41,121 bases of DNA from Flavobacterium sp. LHD-85 (GTDB lineage: Bacteria > Bacteroidota > Bacteroidia > Flavobacteriales > Flavobacteriaceae), in NCBI RefSeq assembly GCF_030929595.1, contig NZ_JAVFVR010000023.1:1-41121 (forward strand). Direction: 5' to 3'. Position 1 is the stretch's first letter. Every line of letters starts with the position of its first letter. The position numbers were made by a program, and so were the translations under genes. The notes below the pieces were generated by a model, which saw nothing but the letters and a program-made list of their open reading frames with translations, did not search any database and was not told where the DNA came from. This document shows positions 1 to 8,096 of this stretch, one piece after another.

Positions 1-100
1 TATTGCGGCGGGGCTCACCTCTTCCCATCCCGAACAGAGAAGTTAAGCCCGCCTGCGCAGATGGTACTGCATTATTGTGGGAGAGTATGTCGTCGCCTTT
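1..100 (+). rRNA. rrf: 5S ribosomal RNA, 3' part
   Basis: The window opens inside a 5S rRNA. The conserved loop segment CCCGAACAGAGAAGTTAAGC and the GGTACTGC / GTGGGAGAGTA region of bacterial 5S rRNA are readable. The 5' end lies before base 1. The 3' end near base 100 is approximate and was placed from the paired terminal GCGRCGCC-type segment. A strong terminator follows within a few bases, so this is the last gene of an rRNA operon on the plus strand. Confidence 0.93.
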
Positions 101-106
101 CTTTTG

Positions 107-136
107 AAAACCCCGTTTCGTTAGAAACGGGGTTTT
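107..136 (+). terminator. Intrinsic terminator of the rRNA operon
   Basis: A GC-rich hairpin, ACCCCGTTTC paired with GAAACGGGGT around a TTAG-type loop, is followed by a T-run. It lies directly after the 5S rRNA. Confidence 0.93.
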
Positions 137-182
137 TTGTTTTTGGGAATTTTGAATATCCGGATGGCTTTTGCGATGCTAT

Positions 183-323
183 AGCCCTGATGCCTTCATA
201 TTGGCTGATGCGTTAGTGATGGGAGCGGCATCCTTTTGCGGGATATGCAGAACTTCTTTTTTTTCCTATCGCCCCGCCCGCAAAAGATACAGCGGACAGC
301 ACGGCCCGCCGTGGCGGGAAACG
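183..323 (-). repeat. Structured intergenic repeat, copy A (Flavo-1-like?)
   Basis: This element shares a layout with 15044-15167. Read on the plus strand it has AGCCCTGAT, a GATGGGAGCGG-type block, ATCCTTTTG, then CAAAAGAT and AGCGGACAGC. CTTTTGCGGG (233-242) pairs perfectly with CCCGCAAAAG (277-286). A second hairpin, CCCGCC-GT-GGCGGG, lies at 305-318. The other copy keeps the CTTTTG/CAAAAG part but changes the inner stem on both sides together, which points to a conserved structure. The RNA sense is likely the minus strand (GGAGCT... to ...GGGGCT order seen in copy B). From memory it resembles the Flavo-1 RNA motif of Flavobacteria; this is unconfirmed. It fills most of the gene-free stretch before pafA. 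Confidence 0.6.
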
Positions 324-373
324 TCATAATTGTCATCATCTTAGTTTAATAAGTGTTAAATTATAGTCAATTG

Positions 374-399
374 TTGGCGGTTAAATATTGATACTTTAG
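374..399 (+). promoter_or_regulatory. Possible promoter of the pafA-like gene
   Basis: TTG at 374-376 and TACTTTAG at 392-399 resemble the Bacteroidota promoter (TTTG, about 20 bp, TAnnTTTG), with one mismatch in the -7 box and slightly short spacing. The position about 50 bp before the start at 451 is sensible. Confidence 0.35.
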
Positions 400-450
400 A
401 CTTTTTGGATTTGAATGAGTATTTTTGTGTTTCAATTATTTTATTTAAAC

Positions 451-2070
451 ATGAAGAAAAATATTTTATTGTTAGCACTTATTGCTGTAACAGGTTTAAG
501 TGCGCAACAACGTCCAAAGTTAGTTGTGGGTATAGTTGTCGATCAAATGAAAATGGAATATTTATATCGTTTTTCAGATGATTTTTCTCCAAATGGCTTT
601 AAAAGACTAATGAATGATGGATTTACTTTCCAGAATATGCATTACAATTATATGCCAACTTATACTGCTCCTGGACACGCTTCAATCTACACAGGTACAA
701 CTCCAGCAACTCACGGAATTGTAGGTAACGAATGGTTTAGCAGAACGCTTGGTAAAGAAATGTATTGTACTGATGACGCTGGTGTTAAAACAGTAGGTGA
801 CGGTACAGCAGAAGAAGGTGCTATGTCTCCAAAAAACCTTCAAAGTACTACAATTACTGACGAAGTTAGAATGGCTACCAATTTTACTGGAAAAGTTATT
901 GGAATGAGTTTAAAGGATCGTGGTGCTATATTGCCAGCAGGACATTTTGCAAACTGGGCATTTTGGTACAGTAAAACGGGTTCTTTTATTTCTAGTACTT
1001 TTTATGGTGAGAAATTACCTGACTGGGTTACTGAATTCAATAATGAAAAAAACTACTTAAAATATATTAATAAAGGTTGGGATTTATACAAACCAGCTTC
1101 GGTTTACAATGAAAGTCTTCCAGATAACAATCCATACGAAGGAAAATTATATGGAAGTGCCGCACCTGTTTTTCCATATGATTTGAAATCAATGTATGAG
1201 AAAAATGATGCAGGAGTTATCAGGGCAACTCCTTTTGGGAATGACTTGTTAGCTGAATTTGCTAAAAAAGCTATTGAGAAAGAAGGATTAGGTAAAGATA
1301 ATAGTACTGACTTCTTAACCGTTAGTTTTTCTTCTACAGACTATGTAGGTCACTTACTAGGTCCTAGATCTATGGAACTTCAAGATACTTACTTGAGGTT
1401 AGATGAAACAATTGCTGATTTTTTAGCTTATCTTGATAAAACAGTTGGTAAAGGAAATTATTTGCTTTTCTTAACGGCTGACCATGCTGGCGCTGAGAAT
1501 GTAATTTACCTGAAAGACCGTAAGTATAATGTAGATAATTATCCTTCAAAAGAGGTTAAGAAAAGCCTACAAGATTTTTCAGTTAAAACCTTTGGTGTAG
1601 ATTTAGTTCAAAATTATTCAAACTTTAATGTTTTCTTTAATAAGCAAATTATTAAGGATAAGAAATTGGATCTTGATAAAGTTAAAGATACTTTTAAGAA
1701 GTTTTTAATCACTCAGCCACAGGTTAAAAAAGTTTATACTGAGGAAGAAGTTTTAGCTAATGCCGGAAATGATTACGCTCTTAATTTTGTAGCAAAAGGC
1801 TATGATGTTACACAAAATGGCGATTTAGTCATTGTAGATAAACCTGGAATGATTGAATATACACCAACAGGAACATCACATGGTACAATTTATAGCTACG
1901 ATACGCACGTTCCTGCTATTTTTTATGGCTGGCATATCAAAAAAGGAGAATCTTACGATAAGAAAGCTATTACAGAGATTGCTCCAACAATAGCGCAGAA
2001 AATTAAAGTTACGTTTCCGAATGGAACCGAAGCGAAGGTCATGACTGAAGTTCTAGATAGTAAGAAATAA
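451..2070 (+). CDS. pafA: PafA-type alkaline phosphatase, exported
   Basis: A secreted, metal-dependent phosphomonoesterase of the alkaline phosphatase superfamily, most like the PafA enzymes of Bacteroidota. I chose the ATG at 451 because it begins a clean signal peptide (MKKNILLLALIAVTGLSAQ); an upstream in-frame ATG at 415 would put 12 extra residues ahead of it. From this start the metal ligands and catalytic residues fall at a constant offset of 7 from PafA: Asp31, nucleophile Thr72 (in YTAPGHAS), Asn93, the KDR pair near 155-157, the DYVGH motif near 298-302, ADH near 344-346 and a late His in TSHGT. At 539 residues it has family length. Family function: periplasmic phosphate scavenging from sugar and other monoesters. 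It is a single gene between the rRNA operon and convergent ald, with its own terminator. Confidence 0.93.
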   Translation: MKKNILLLALIAVTGLSAQQRPKLVVGIVVDQMKMEYLYRFSDDFSPNGFKRLMNDGFTFQNMHYNYMPTYTAPGHASIYTGTTPATHGIVGNEWFSRTLGKEMYCTDDAGVKTVGDGTAEEGAMSPKNLQSTTITDEVRMATNFTGKVIGMSLKDRGAILPAGHFANWAFWYSKTGSFISSTFYGEKLPDWVTEFNNEKNYLKYINKGWDLYKPASVYNESLPDNNPYEGKLYGSAAPVFPYDLKSMYEKNDAGVIRATPFGNDLLAEFAKKAIEKEGLGKDNSTDFLTVSFSSTDYVGHLLGPRSMELQDTYLRLDETIADFLAYLDKTVGKGNYLLFLTADHAGAENVIYLKDRKYNVDNYPSKEVKKSLQDFSVKTFGVDLVQNYSNFNVFFNKQIIKDKKLDLDKVKDTFKKFLITQPQVKKVYTEEEVLANAGNDYALNFVAKGYDVTQNGDLVIVDKPGMIEYTPTGTSHGTIYSYDTHVPAIFYGWHIKKGESYDKKAITEIAPTIAQKIKVTFPNGTEAKVMTEVLDSKK

Positions 2071-2088
2071 CAAAAAAGATAATATTTT

Positions 2089-2118
2089 GAAAACCTGTCT
2101 TCATGACAGGTTTTTTTT
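2089..2118 (+). terminator. Terminator after pafA
   Basis: AAACCTGTC and GACAGGTTT form a hairpin with a T-run about 20 bp after the stop codon. Confidence 0.85.
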
Positions 2119-2125
2119 ATGGCAT

Positions 2126-2158
2126 AAAAAAAGGCTTTTCAATTAAGAAAAGCCTTTT
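2126..2158 (-). terminator. Terminator of ald
   Basis: AAAAGGCTTTTC and GAAAAGCCTTTT pair around a short loop. On the minus strand a T-run follows, which fits the 3' end of ald. The hairpin could also back up pafA termination. Confidence 0.85.
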
Positions 2159-2167
2159 GTAATAGTG

Positions 2168-2185
2168 ATTTAGTAAGCACTTGTA
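2168..2185 (-). repeat. 18-bp 3'-UTR motif, copy 1
   Basis: The minus-strand sequence TACAAGTGCTTACTAAAT lies 12 nt after the ald stop and before its terminator. An identical 18-mer lies at 16166-16183, 1 nt after the stop of the SDR gene and also before its terminator. Confidence 0.6.
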
Positions 2186-2197
2186 TAAGTATTAGCA

Positions 2198-3316
2198 CTA
2201 TGCGTTTGCTAATACTATTTCTTCGTTAAAAGGAAGATTCCAAGCTTCTGCAACTCCTTTGTAAAGGATTTTTCCATTAGCTACATTCAATCCTTTTTTC
2301 AATTCTTCATTTTCTGCGCAAGCTTTTTCCCATCCTTTGTTAGCTAATTGTACAGCATATGGTAAAGTTGCGTTTGTTAAAGCTAAAGTAGAAGTGTAAG
2401 GAACAGCTCCTGGCATATTAGCTACACAGTAGTGAACGATATCGTCAATAATGAATGTTGGATTTTCGTGAGTTGTAGGAGTACAAGTTTCAATACATCC
2501 TCCTTGGTCTACAGCTACGTCAACAACAACAGTTCCTGGGCGCATTAATTTAAGCATATCACGAGTAATCAAGTGAGGCGCTTTTGCTCCTGGAATTAAA
2601 ACTGCACCAACAATTAAGTCAGCATCTTTAATTGCTCTTGTAATATTGTAGTGGTTAGACATTTCTGTATTTACGTTTGCTGGCATGATATCATCCAATT
2701 GACGTAAACGTGGTAAGCTTAAGTCCATGATAGTAACTTGAGCACCTAATCCAGCAGCCATTTTAGCAGCTTGAGTTCCTACGATTCCTCCACCTAAAAC
2801 TAATACTTTTGCTGGTGGAACACCTGGAACACCACCTAAAAGGATTCCTCTTCCTTTTAATGGTTTTTCAAGATATTTTGCTCCTTGTTGAATTGCCATA
2901 CGACCAGCAACTTCTGACATTGGAACTAATAACGGTAAGCTTCTGTCTGTTTTTTCAACAGTTTCGTAAGCTAAACAAACAGCTCCTTTTTCTAACATTG
3001 CATGCGTTAATTCTTCTGAAGAAGCAAAGTGGAAGTAAGTAAATAATAATTGATCTTTTTTGATCAATGGATATTCGGAAGCAATTGGCTCTTTTACTTT
3101 AATGATCATTTCTGCAATAGCATAAACTTCTTCAATAGTTGGTAAAACAACTGCACCAGCTTCTGCATATTCTGCGTCAGCGAAACCACTTCCTAAACCA
3201 GCAGTAGCTTGAACATAAACTGTATGTCCATGTTTTTTCATTTCCGAAACACCTGCAGGAGTTAAAGCAACTCTGTTTTCGTTATTTTTTATTTCTTTAG
3301 GAACACCTATTATCAT
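2198..3316 (-). CDS. ald: Alanine dehydrogenase
   Basis: A cytoplasmic NAD-dependent enzyme for reversible oxidative deamination of L-alanine to pyruvate and ammonia. The 372 residues match the family's full length. The catalytic residues sit at the canonical numbers: Lys75 (IIKVKEP), His96 (TYFHFAS) and Asp270 (DVAVDQGG). A Rossmann NAD-binding segment, VLVLGGGIVGTQAA, starts near 171, and the conserved HENPTF and NMPGAVPYTST segments follow. Transcription diverges from an Lrp/AsnC-family gene at 3518, a common arrangement in which the regulator senses amino acids and controls ald. That link is inferred from the layout. A TAnnTTTG box lies about 40 bp before the start. Confidence 0.97.
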   Translation of the reverse strand: MIIGVPKEIKNNENRVALTPAGVSEMKKHGHTVYVQATAGLGSGFADAEYAEAGAVVLPTIEEVYAIAEMIIKVKEPIASEYPLIKKDQLLFTYFHFASSEELTHAMLEKGAVCLAYETVEKTDRSLPLLVPMSEVAGRMAIQQGAKYLEKPLKGRGILLGGVPGVPPAKVLVLGGGIVGTQAAKMAAGLGAQVTIMDLSLPRLRQLDDIMPANVNTEMSNHYNITRAIKDADLIVGAVLIPGAKAPHLITRDMLKLMRPGTVVVDVAVDQGGCIETCTPTTHENPTFIIDDIVHYCVANMPGAVPYTSTLALTNATLPYAVQLANKGWEKACAENEELKKGLNVANGKILYKGVAEAWNLPFNEEIVLANA

Positions 3317-3353
3317 TTTGTTATATTTTTTTGTTTTTATTGAATTTGCTTTA

Positions 3354-3361
3354 CAAATCTA
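3354..3361 (-). promoter_or_regulatory. -7 box of the ald promoter
   Basis: The minus strand reads TAGATTTG, an exact TAnnTTTG. No good TTTG was found at the usual distance upstream, so the promoter may need an activator such as the divergent Lrp-type protein. Confidence 0.5.
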
Positions 3362-3517
3362 CAGATAGAGAATAAATTATGGTTTAATGCTTAATAAATA
3401 AGAAAATATTATTTTATTTTTTATTTTTACAGAAAAATATTCTGTTTTGAGGCGAAATTTATTCTTCAAAAAGAAAAAATGACTAATTCGGACTAATTTT
3501 AATAAAACGTTTTCGTT

Positions 3518-3976
3518 ATGGCTTTAGATGAAATTGACAAAAAAATCCTACGCCTTTTACAGGAAGATGCGCATTACACTTTAAAAGACATCGCAAACAA
3601 AATAAATTTGTCTTTGACACCTGTTCATGATCGTGTGAAACGCCTTGAAAAAGATGGTATTATCGAAAAATATGTGACACTTCTTGACAAGAAAAAACTT
3701 GGGAATAATTTGACTGTTTACTGTCAAGTTACGCTGACAAAACAGACTTATGATACTTCGGAAGGATTTAATCAGTCGATTTTGAATTTGCCTGAGGTTG
3801 TAGAATGTAATTACGTTTCTGGAAACTTCGATTATATGCTGAAAATTATTATTCCAGACATGGAAAGTTATCATCATTTTCATCAGAAAAAATTATCGGT
3901 TCTACCTGAAGTTTCTCTAATAAATACCGTTTTTGTGATTTCGGAGGTAAAGAGTACTACCGTTCTTCCTATTTAA
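3518..3976 (+). CDS. Lrp/AsnC-family transcriptional regulator
   Basis: A 152-residue DNA-binding regulator. The N-terminal winged HTH (about residues 1-60) carries the family pattern DEIDKKILRLLQEDA...LKDIANKINLS...VHDRVKRLEKDGII. The C-terminal half (about 65-145) is the RAM ligand-binding domain, with GNFDYMLKI and a late VLPEVS...INTVFVISE strand. Proteins of this family form dimers to octamers and respond to amino acids. It diverges from ald across a 200-bp AT-rich gap, so ald is the likely target and it may also regulate itself. The specific ligand cannot be read from sequence. A hairpin terminator follows. Confidence 0.93.
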   Translation: MALDEIDKKILRLLQEDAHYTLKDIANKINLSLTPVHDRVKRLEKDGIIEKYVTLLDKKKLGNNLTVYCQVTLTKQTYDTSEGFNQSILNLPEVVECNYVSGNFDYMLKIIIPDMESYHHFHQKKLSVLPEVSLINTVFVISEVKSTTVLPI

Positions 3977-3986
3977 ACTAAAACAA

Positions 3987-4016
3987 AAAACCATCAAGAA
4001 AGCCCTGATGGTTTTA
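3987..4016 (+). terminator. Terminator after the Lrp-type gene
   Basis: AAAACCATCA and TGATGGTTTT pair around a 9-nt loop just after the stop. The stem is symmetric and could also serve the convergent GAPDH gene. Confidence 0.8.
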
Positions 4017-4040
4017 AGAAAAAAAGTTAGTTTGGTTGAA

Positions 4041-5489
4041 TTAATAATATGTATAACGTCTTACTTTGGCAATATATTTTGCTAAACGAATAACTTGATG
4101 GCTGTAACCATATTCGTTATCGTACCAAATGTATAATACTATATTTTTTCCGTCTTTAGAAACGATTGTAGCATTGCTGTCATAAATAGATGGGGCCGAA
4201 GTTCCAACTATGTCAGACGAAACCAATTCGTTATTCAAAGAATATTTTATTTGCTCTACCAGTTCTCCTTCAAGAGCATATTTCTTCATAATTTTATTGA
4301 TAGCTGTAATGGATGTTGCTTTTTTAACTTCTAAATTTAAAACAACAAGAGATCCATTAGGAACAGGAACACGAATTGCATTTGAAGTTAATTTGCCTTC
4401 TAATGTTGGCAAAGCTTTCGCTACAGCACTTCCTGCGCCAGTTTCGGTGATAACCATATTCAAAGCTGCGGCTCTACCGCGGCGGTATTTTCTATGCATA
4501 TTATCAACCAGATTTTGGTCGTTGGTGTAGGCATGAATTGTTTCTAAATGTCCTTTTACAACACCAAGCGTTTCTTCAATTACTTTTAAAATTGGAGTAA
4601 TTGCATTTGTTGTGCAAGATGCGGCAGAGAAAATATTTACTTCTTCAGGATTAAATTCATTGTGATTCACACCATGCACAATATTTGGAACACCTTTGCC
4701 AGGAGCGGTTAACAAAACTTTACTCACTCCATTTGATGTTAAATGTCTTTTTAATGCTTCTTCAGTTGTAAACGCTCCAGTGTTGTCAATTACTAAAGCA
4801 TCATTTATTCCATAAGCAGTATAGTCAATTTCTTCTGGTGAATTTGCTGTAATGATATGAACGGTTGTTCCGTTTATAATTAAGGCGTTGTTTTTAGCAT
4901 CGGCAATTACAGAGCCTTGAAAATCTCCGTGAATTGAGTCATATCGCAATAGAGAAGCTCGTTTCTCTAAACTTGTTGCATCATTTTTATCACGGGTTAC
5001 AATTGCTCTCAGACGCAATTGATCTCCTTTTCCAGTTTTAGACATTAGCTCTCTCGCCAATAAACGTCCAATTCTTCCGAAGCCATACAAAACAATATCT
5101 TTTGGTTTGATTTCTTTTGAAGATTTTGCTTTTTTCAATTTTTCGATAACAAAATATCTTGCATCAGGATATTTTTCATCTTCTAAACGATATTCATAAG
5201 TTAGTTTTCCGAGATCTATTTTTGCTGGCGGAAGATCTAAAGATAAAACTACTTTTGCGATTTCAACCGAATCAAAAATACTTATCGGTTTGCCCACGAA
5301 TTCACCGGCATATTGATGAAGATTTATAATATCACTAACGTTTTTATCCAATAACTGATTTTTGAATAAAACCATTTCGATAGACTTGTCATACCATAAA
5401 TCGCTTATGATTTTAATTAATTCTACACCGGCTTTTCTTCGGTCGACTTGTAAGGATACCTCTTTTTGGTACAATGATTTGTTACTCAT
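4041..5489 (-). CDS. gap: Glyceraldehyde-3-phosphate dehydrogenase, long N-terminally extended form
   Basis: Phosphorylating GAPDH of glycolysis and gluconeogenesis. The catalytic core starts near residue 130: the nucleotide loop GFGRIG is at 136-141, the active-site Cys is Cys292 in SAASCTTNAITP, and His319 in HAYTNDQ is its partner. The end of the core carries WYDNEYGYS. At 482 residues it is about 140 longer than classical GAPDH (about 335) because of an N-terminal region (1-130) without a motif I recognise. This long form is a known subfamily and is not a local fusion. The gene has its own promoter (5530-5560) and is cut off from degP by a terminator at 5587-5623. Confidence 0.93.
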   Translation of the reverse strand: MSNKSLYQKEVSLQVDRRKAGVELIKIISDLWYDKSIEMVLFKNQLLDKNVSDIINLHQYAGEFVGKPISIFDSVEIAKVVLSLDLPPAKIDLGKLTYEYRLEDEKYPDARYFVIEKLKKAKSSKEIKPKDIVLYGFGRIGRLLARELMSKTGKGDQLRLRAIVTRDKNDATSLEKRASLLRYDSIHGDFQGSVIADAKNNALIINGTTVHIITANSPEEIDYTAYGINDALVIDNTGAFTTEEALKRHLTSNGVSKVLLTAPGKGVPNIVHGVNHNEFNPEEVNIFSAASCTTNAITPILKVIEETLGVVKGHLETIHAYTNDQNLVDNMHRKYRRGRAAALNMVITETGAGSAVAKALPTLEGKLTSNAIRVPVPNGSLVVLNLEVKKATSITAINKIMKKYALEGELVEQIKYSLNNELVSSDIVGTSAPSIYDSNATIVSKDGKNIVLYIWYDNEYGYSHQVIRLAKYIAKVRRYTYY

Positions 5490-5529
5490 AATTGAAAAAA
5501 TAAAATGCTCACTATTTTAAAATTTTGCG

Positions 5530-5560
5530 CAAAAGTATCTATTTCAATCGATTTCGTAAA
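5530..5560 (-). promoter_or_regulatory. Promoter of gap
   Basis: On the minus strand TTTA (5560-5557) is followed after 19 bp by TACTTTTG (5537-5530), an exact -7 TAnnTTTG with a near-consensus -33 box. It lies about 40 bp before the ATG. Confidence 0.65.
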
Positions 5561-5586
5561 CTATTTTAGCATTTATTTTTGAAAAT

Positions 5587-5623
5587 AAAAAAGCCACCTT
5601 AATTTTCTTAAGATGGCTTTTTT
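5587..5623 (-). terminator. Terminator between degP and gap
   Basis: AAAAAAGCCACCTTAA and TTAAGATGGCTTTTTT pair with one G-T mismatch. On the minus strand the hairpin ends in a T-run, so degP transcripts stop before the gap promoter. Confidence 0.8.
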
Positions 5624-5632
5624 GAAGTTTTC

Positions 5633-5691
5633 AGTCGCAGTCACAGTTTTCAGTTTTTAGTAACTGAAAACTGTGACTGAAAACGGCGACT
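5633..5691. repeat. CAGT-word palindrome abutting the degP stop codon
   Basis: CAGTCACAGTTTTCAGTT (5638-5655) and its exact reverse complement (5662-5679) form an 18-bp stem with a 6-nt loop, and outer AGTCG/CGACT bases also pair. The right edge touches the degP stop. The same word family occurs at 10900-10930, 36027-36062 and 37157-37198. Confidence 0.85.
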
Positions 5692-7091
5692 TAAATAATT
5701 ATTCTGAAAATCTCTCCATTTCTGTTGATCATTTCAATTCTTACGCTTTGTCCTTCGTCTTTTTTACTTAAAAGTTTAGAAACTGTTTCAACGTTTGTTG
5801 CTTTTACATTATCAATGCTTAGGATAATATTTCCTAGTAGTTCGTTTTGATATTGCATTAAATTCTCGTTTGTGATGTTTTTAATTTTAACCCCGTAATC
5901 AATTCTGAATTTTTTCTTGTCTGCAGCATCAATGTTTTCTAATTCAATTCCTTTAAATTCGGCGCTGTAAAACTCATTTTTACTTAAAGTTACAGGAACG
6001 GTTTTCGTTTTTCCTTCTTTAATATAAGTTACTTTTACAACATCGTTCGGGCGTTTTGTATTGATGTAACCTGATAAATCTGCATAGGTTGCAATATTCT
6101 GATCATCCAATTTTACGATGATATCACCTTTCGTTAAACCAGCTTTTTCTGCACCAGAATTTTTAGAAACTCTATTAATATAGAATCCTTGTGTTTCTGT
6201 TACTCCTAATTCTTTAGAAGCCGTTGCATTCAATTCGCCTCCTTCAACACCAAGAATACCTCTTTGAACATTTCCATACTCCATAATATCCTCGATAATT
6301 TTGCGAGCAATATTAGAAGGAACGGCAAAAGAATATCCAACATAAGAACCTGTCATTGAAGAAATCATGGTATTAATTCCAATCAATTCGCCTCTCGCAT
6401 TCACTAACGCTCCACCGCTATTACCTGGGTTTACGGCAGCGTCAGTTTGGATAAAAGATTGGATTCCGCTTTGATCCAAATTTCTAGCTTTCGCAGAAAC
6501 TATTCCAGCAGTTACAGTAGAAGTTAAGTTGTAAGGATTTCCAACTGCCAATACCCATTCTCCAACTTTTACATTGTCAGAATTGGCAAAAGCAGTGTAA
6601 GGAAGTTTCTCATCGGCATTGATTTTTAAAAGAGCAATGTCCATTTTAGAATCGGTACCAATTAACTTCGCTTTGTATGATTTTTTATTGTTTAAAGTAA
6701 TTTCGATTTCTGTAGCGTCTTTAATTACGTGATTATTAGTAACAATATATCCGTCTTCAGAAATAATTACGCCAGAACCAGTTCCTACTTGTTCTTGCTG
6801 TTGCTGTCCGCCGTACCCGTAGAAAAACTCAAGCATTGGATTGCTTACAGTTCTTCTCGAAACATTTTTTACGTGAACAACAGTGTGAACGGTTTTGTCT
6901 GCGGCTTCGGTAAAATCTAGTATTTCGGCACCTAAACCAACATTTTTTCCATAAGAGTTAGGGGCAAGAGTTACAACAGAATTTCCTTTTCCAAAAAAAG
7001 AATTGTTGCTTTCAAATAATAACTTGTAAGCACCAAGAGTTATAGCACCACTTAGCAATGACACTAAAAATAAGGCTGAAAATCTTTTCAT
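5691..7091 (-). CDS. degP: HtrA/DegP-family periplasmic serine protease
   Basis: An envelope quality-control protease/chaperone of the Do/DegQ type, 466 residues. It has an N-terminal signal or anchor segment (residues 5-25), then a trypsin-like domain with the triad His121 (TNNHV), Asp151 (MDIALL) and Ser225 (GNSGG). Two PDZ domains follow (about 275-370 and 385-466). The linker before the protease domain contains a glutamine run near 96-101. It sits alone on the minus strand between a terminator and the divergent dapF. A CAGT-word palindrome begins right at its stop codon. I see no sigma-E-type promoter. Confidence 0.94.
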   Translation of the reverse strand: MKRFSALFLVSLLSGAITLGAYKLLFESNNSFFGKGNSVVTLAPNSYGKNVGLGAEILDFTEAADKTVHTVVHVKNVSRRTVSNPMLEFFYGYGGQQQQEQVGTGSGVIISEDGYIVTNNHVIKDATEIEITLNNKKSYKAKLIGTDSKMDIALLKINADEKLPYTAFANSDNVKVGEWVLAVGNPYNLTSTVTAGIVSAKARNLDQSGIQSFIQTDAAVNPGNSGGALVNARGELIGINTMISSMTGSYVGYSFAVPSNIARKIIEDIMEYGNVQRGILGVEGGELNATASKELGVTETQGFYINRVSKNSGAEKAGLTKGDIIVKLDDQNIATYADLSGYINTKRPNDVVKVTYIKEGKTKTVPVTLSKNEFYSAEFKGIELENIDAADKKKFRIDYGVKIKNITNENLMQYQNELLGNIILSIDNVKATNVETVSKLLSKKDEGQSVRIEMINRNGEIFRIII

Positions 7092-7224
7092 GTTAGAATT
7101 TATAATTTAAGTTATTAGAAATTTATGTTTTTAATATTTAACGTAAAAATACTTCAAAAAATTATTTGTAAAAATGGTTTAACTCTCTTTAACAATGATT
7201 AACATTTCATTAATTAATAGTTCG

Positions 7225-7232
7225 TACTTTTG
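7225..7232 (+). promoter_or_regulatory. -7 box of the dapF promoter
   Basis: TACTTTTG is an exact TAnnTTTG about 20 bp before the dapF ATG. This gives a leader of roughly a dozen bases. The -33 region is poor. Confidence 0.5.
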
Positions 7233-7251
7233 TATTTCTAACAACTAAAAA

Positions 7252-8034
7252 ATGCAAATAGAATTTTATAAATATCAAGGTACAGGAAATGATTTTGTAA
7301 TGATTGATAACCGTTCCAATTTCTTTCCAAAAGATGATGTAAAACTTATTGAACGTTTGTGCGACAGACGTTTCGGAATTGGAGCAGACGGATTAATTCT
7401 TTTAGAAAATGATTCTGAAACCGATTTCAGAATGGTGTATTATAACTCTGATGGAAATCAAAGTTCGATGTGCGGAAACGGCGGTCGTTGTCTTGTTGCT
7501 TTTGCTAATCAATTGGGTGTAATTGATGACAAAACGACTTTTATCGCAACAGATGGTTTGCATCATGCTTCGGTTAATGCCGATTCAATTGTTTCTTTGC
7601 AGATGATTGATGTTAATGAAATCCAGAAAAAAGATTCTTATACTTTCCTAAATACAGGTTCACCGCATCATGTACAAATTGTAGATGATTTGGAGCATTA
7701 TAATGTAAAAGAAAACGGAGCTGCAATTCGTTATGGAGAATTGTACGGGGAAAAAGGAAGCAATGTCAATTTTGTAAAAAAAGTAGATAATGATACTTTT
7801 TCTTTAAGAACCTACGAAAGAGGTGTTGAAGACGAAACTCTTGCCTGTGGAACTGGCGCAACAGCAGTTGCAATTGCAATGAACGCAATTGGCGAAACAG
7901 ATAAAACCTCGATAAACTTAAATGTTGAAGGCGGAAAACTTGTCGTTTCTTTTGATAAAGATAATGATGGCTATACCAATGTTTTCTTGACAGGTCCTGC
8001 GAAATTCGTTTTTAAAGGAACAATTGAGATTTAA
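7252..8034 (+). CDS. dapF: Diaminopimelate epimerase
   Basis: Converts LL- to meso-diaminopimelate, the last step before lysine and the source of the peptidoglycan cross-linking residue; cytoplasmic and cofactor-independent. Both catalytic cysteines are present: Cys74 in MCGNGGRC and Cys199 in ACGTGATA, with the conserved GNDFVMID and GADGLI segments near the N-terminus. The 260 residues are normal length. It leads a plus-strand group with a GNAT gene and mltG, which ties DAP supply to cell-wall processing. Confidence 0.97.
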   Translation: MQIEFYKYQGTGNDFVMIDNRSNFFPKDDVKLIERLCDRRFGIGADGLILLENDSETDFRMVYYNSDGNQSSMCGNGGRCLVAFANQLGVIDDKTTFIATDGLHHASVNADSIVSLQMIDVNEIQKKDSYTFLNTGSPHHVQIVDDLEHYNVKENGAAIRYGELYGEKGSNVNFVKKVDNDTFSLRTYERGVEDETLACGTGATAVAIAMNAIGETDKTSINLNVEGGKLVVSFDKDNDGYTNVFLTGPAKFVFKGTIEI

Positions 8035-8036
8035 TG

Positions 8037-8096
8037 TTAAATCCCAAAAAATTAAAATCCAAATACCAATCGAGATCTAAAATCTGAAATATCGAG
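8037..8096. repeat. AATCCAAA/AATCTAAA word repeat between dapF and the GNAT gene
   Basis: A low-complexity run of short words (AATCCCAAAA, AAATCCAAAT, ATCTAAAATCTGAAAT, and a repeated ATCGAGAT) fills the gap and starts two bases after the dapF stop. It is similar in texture to 27543-27571. Confidence 0.5.

Noticed and set aside
415..450. Longer start for the PafA-like phosphatase
   Set aside because: The ATG at 451 begins a textbook signal peptide; 12 extra residues would bury it.
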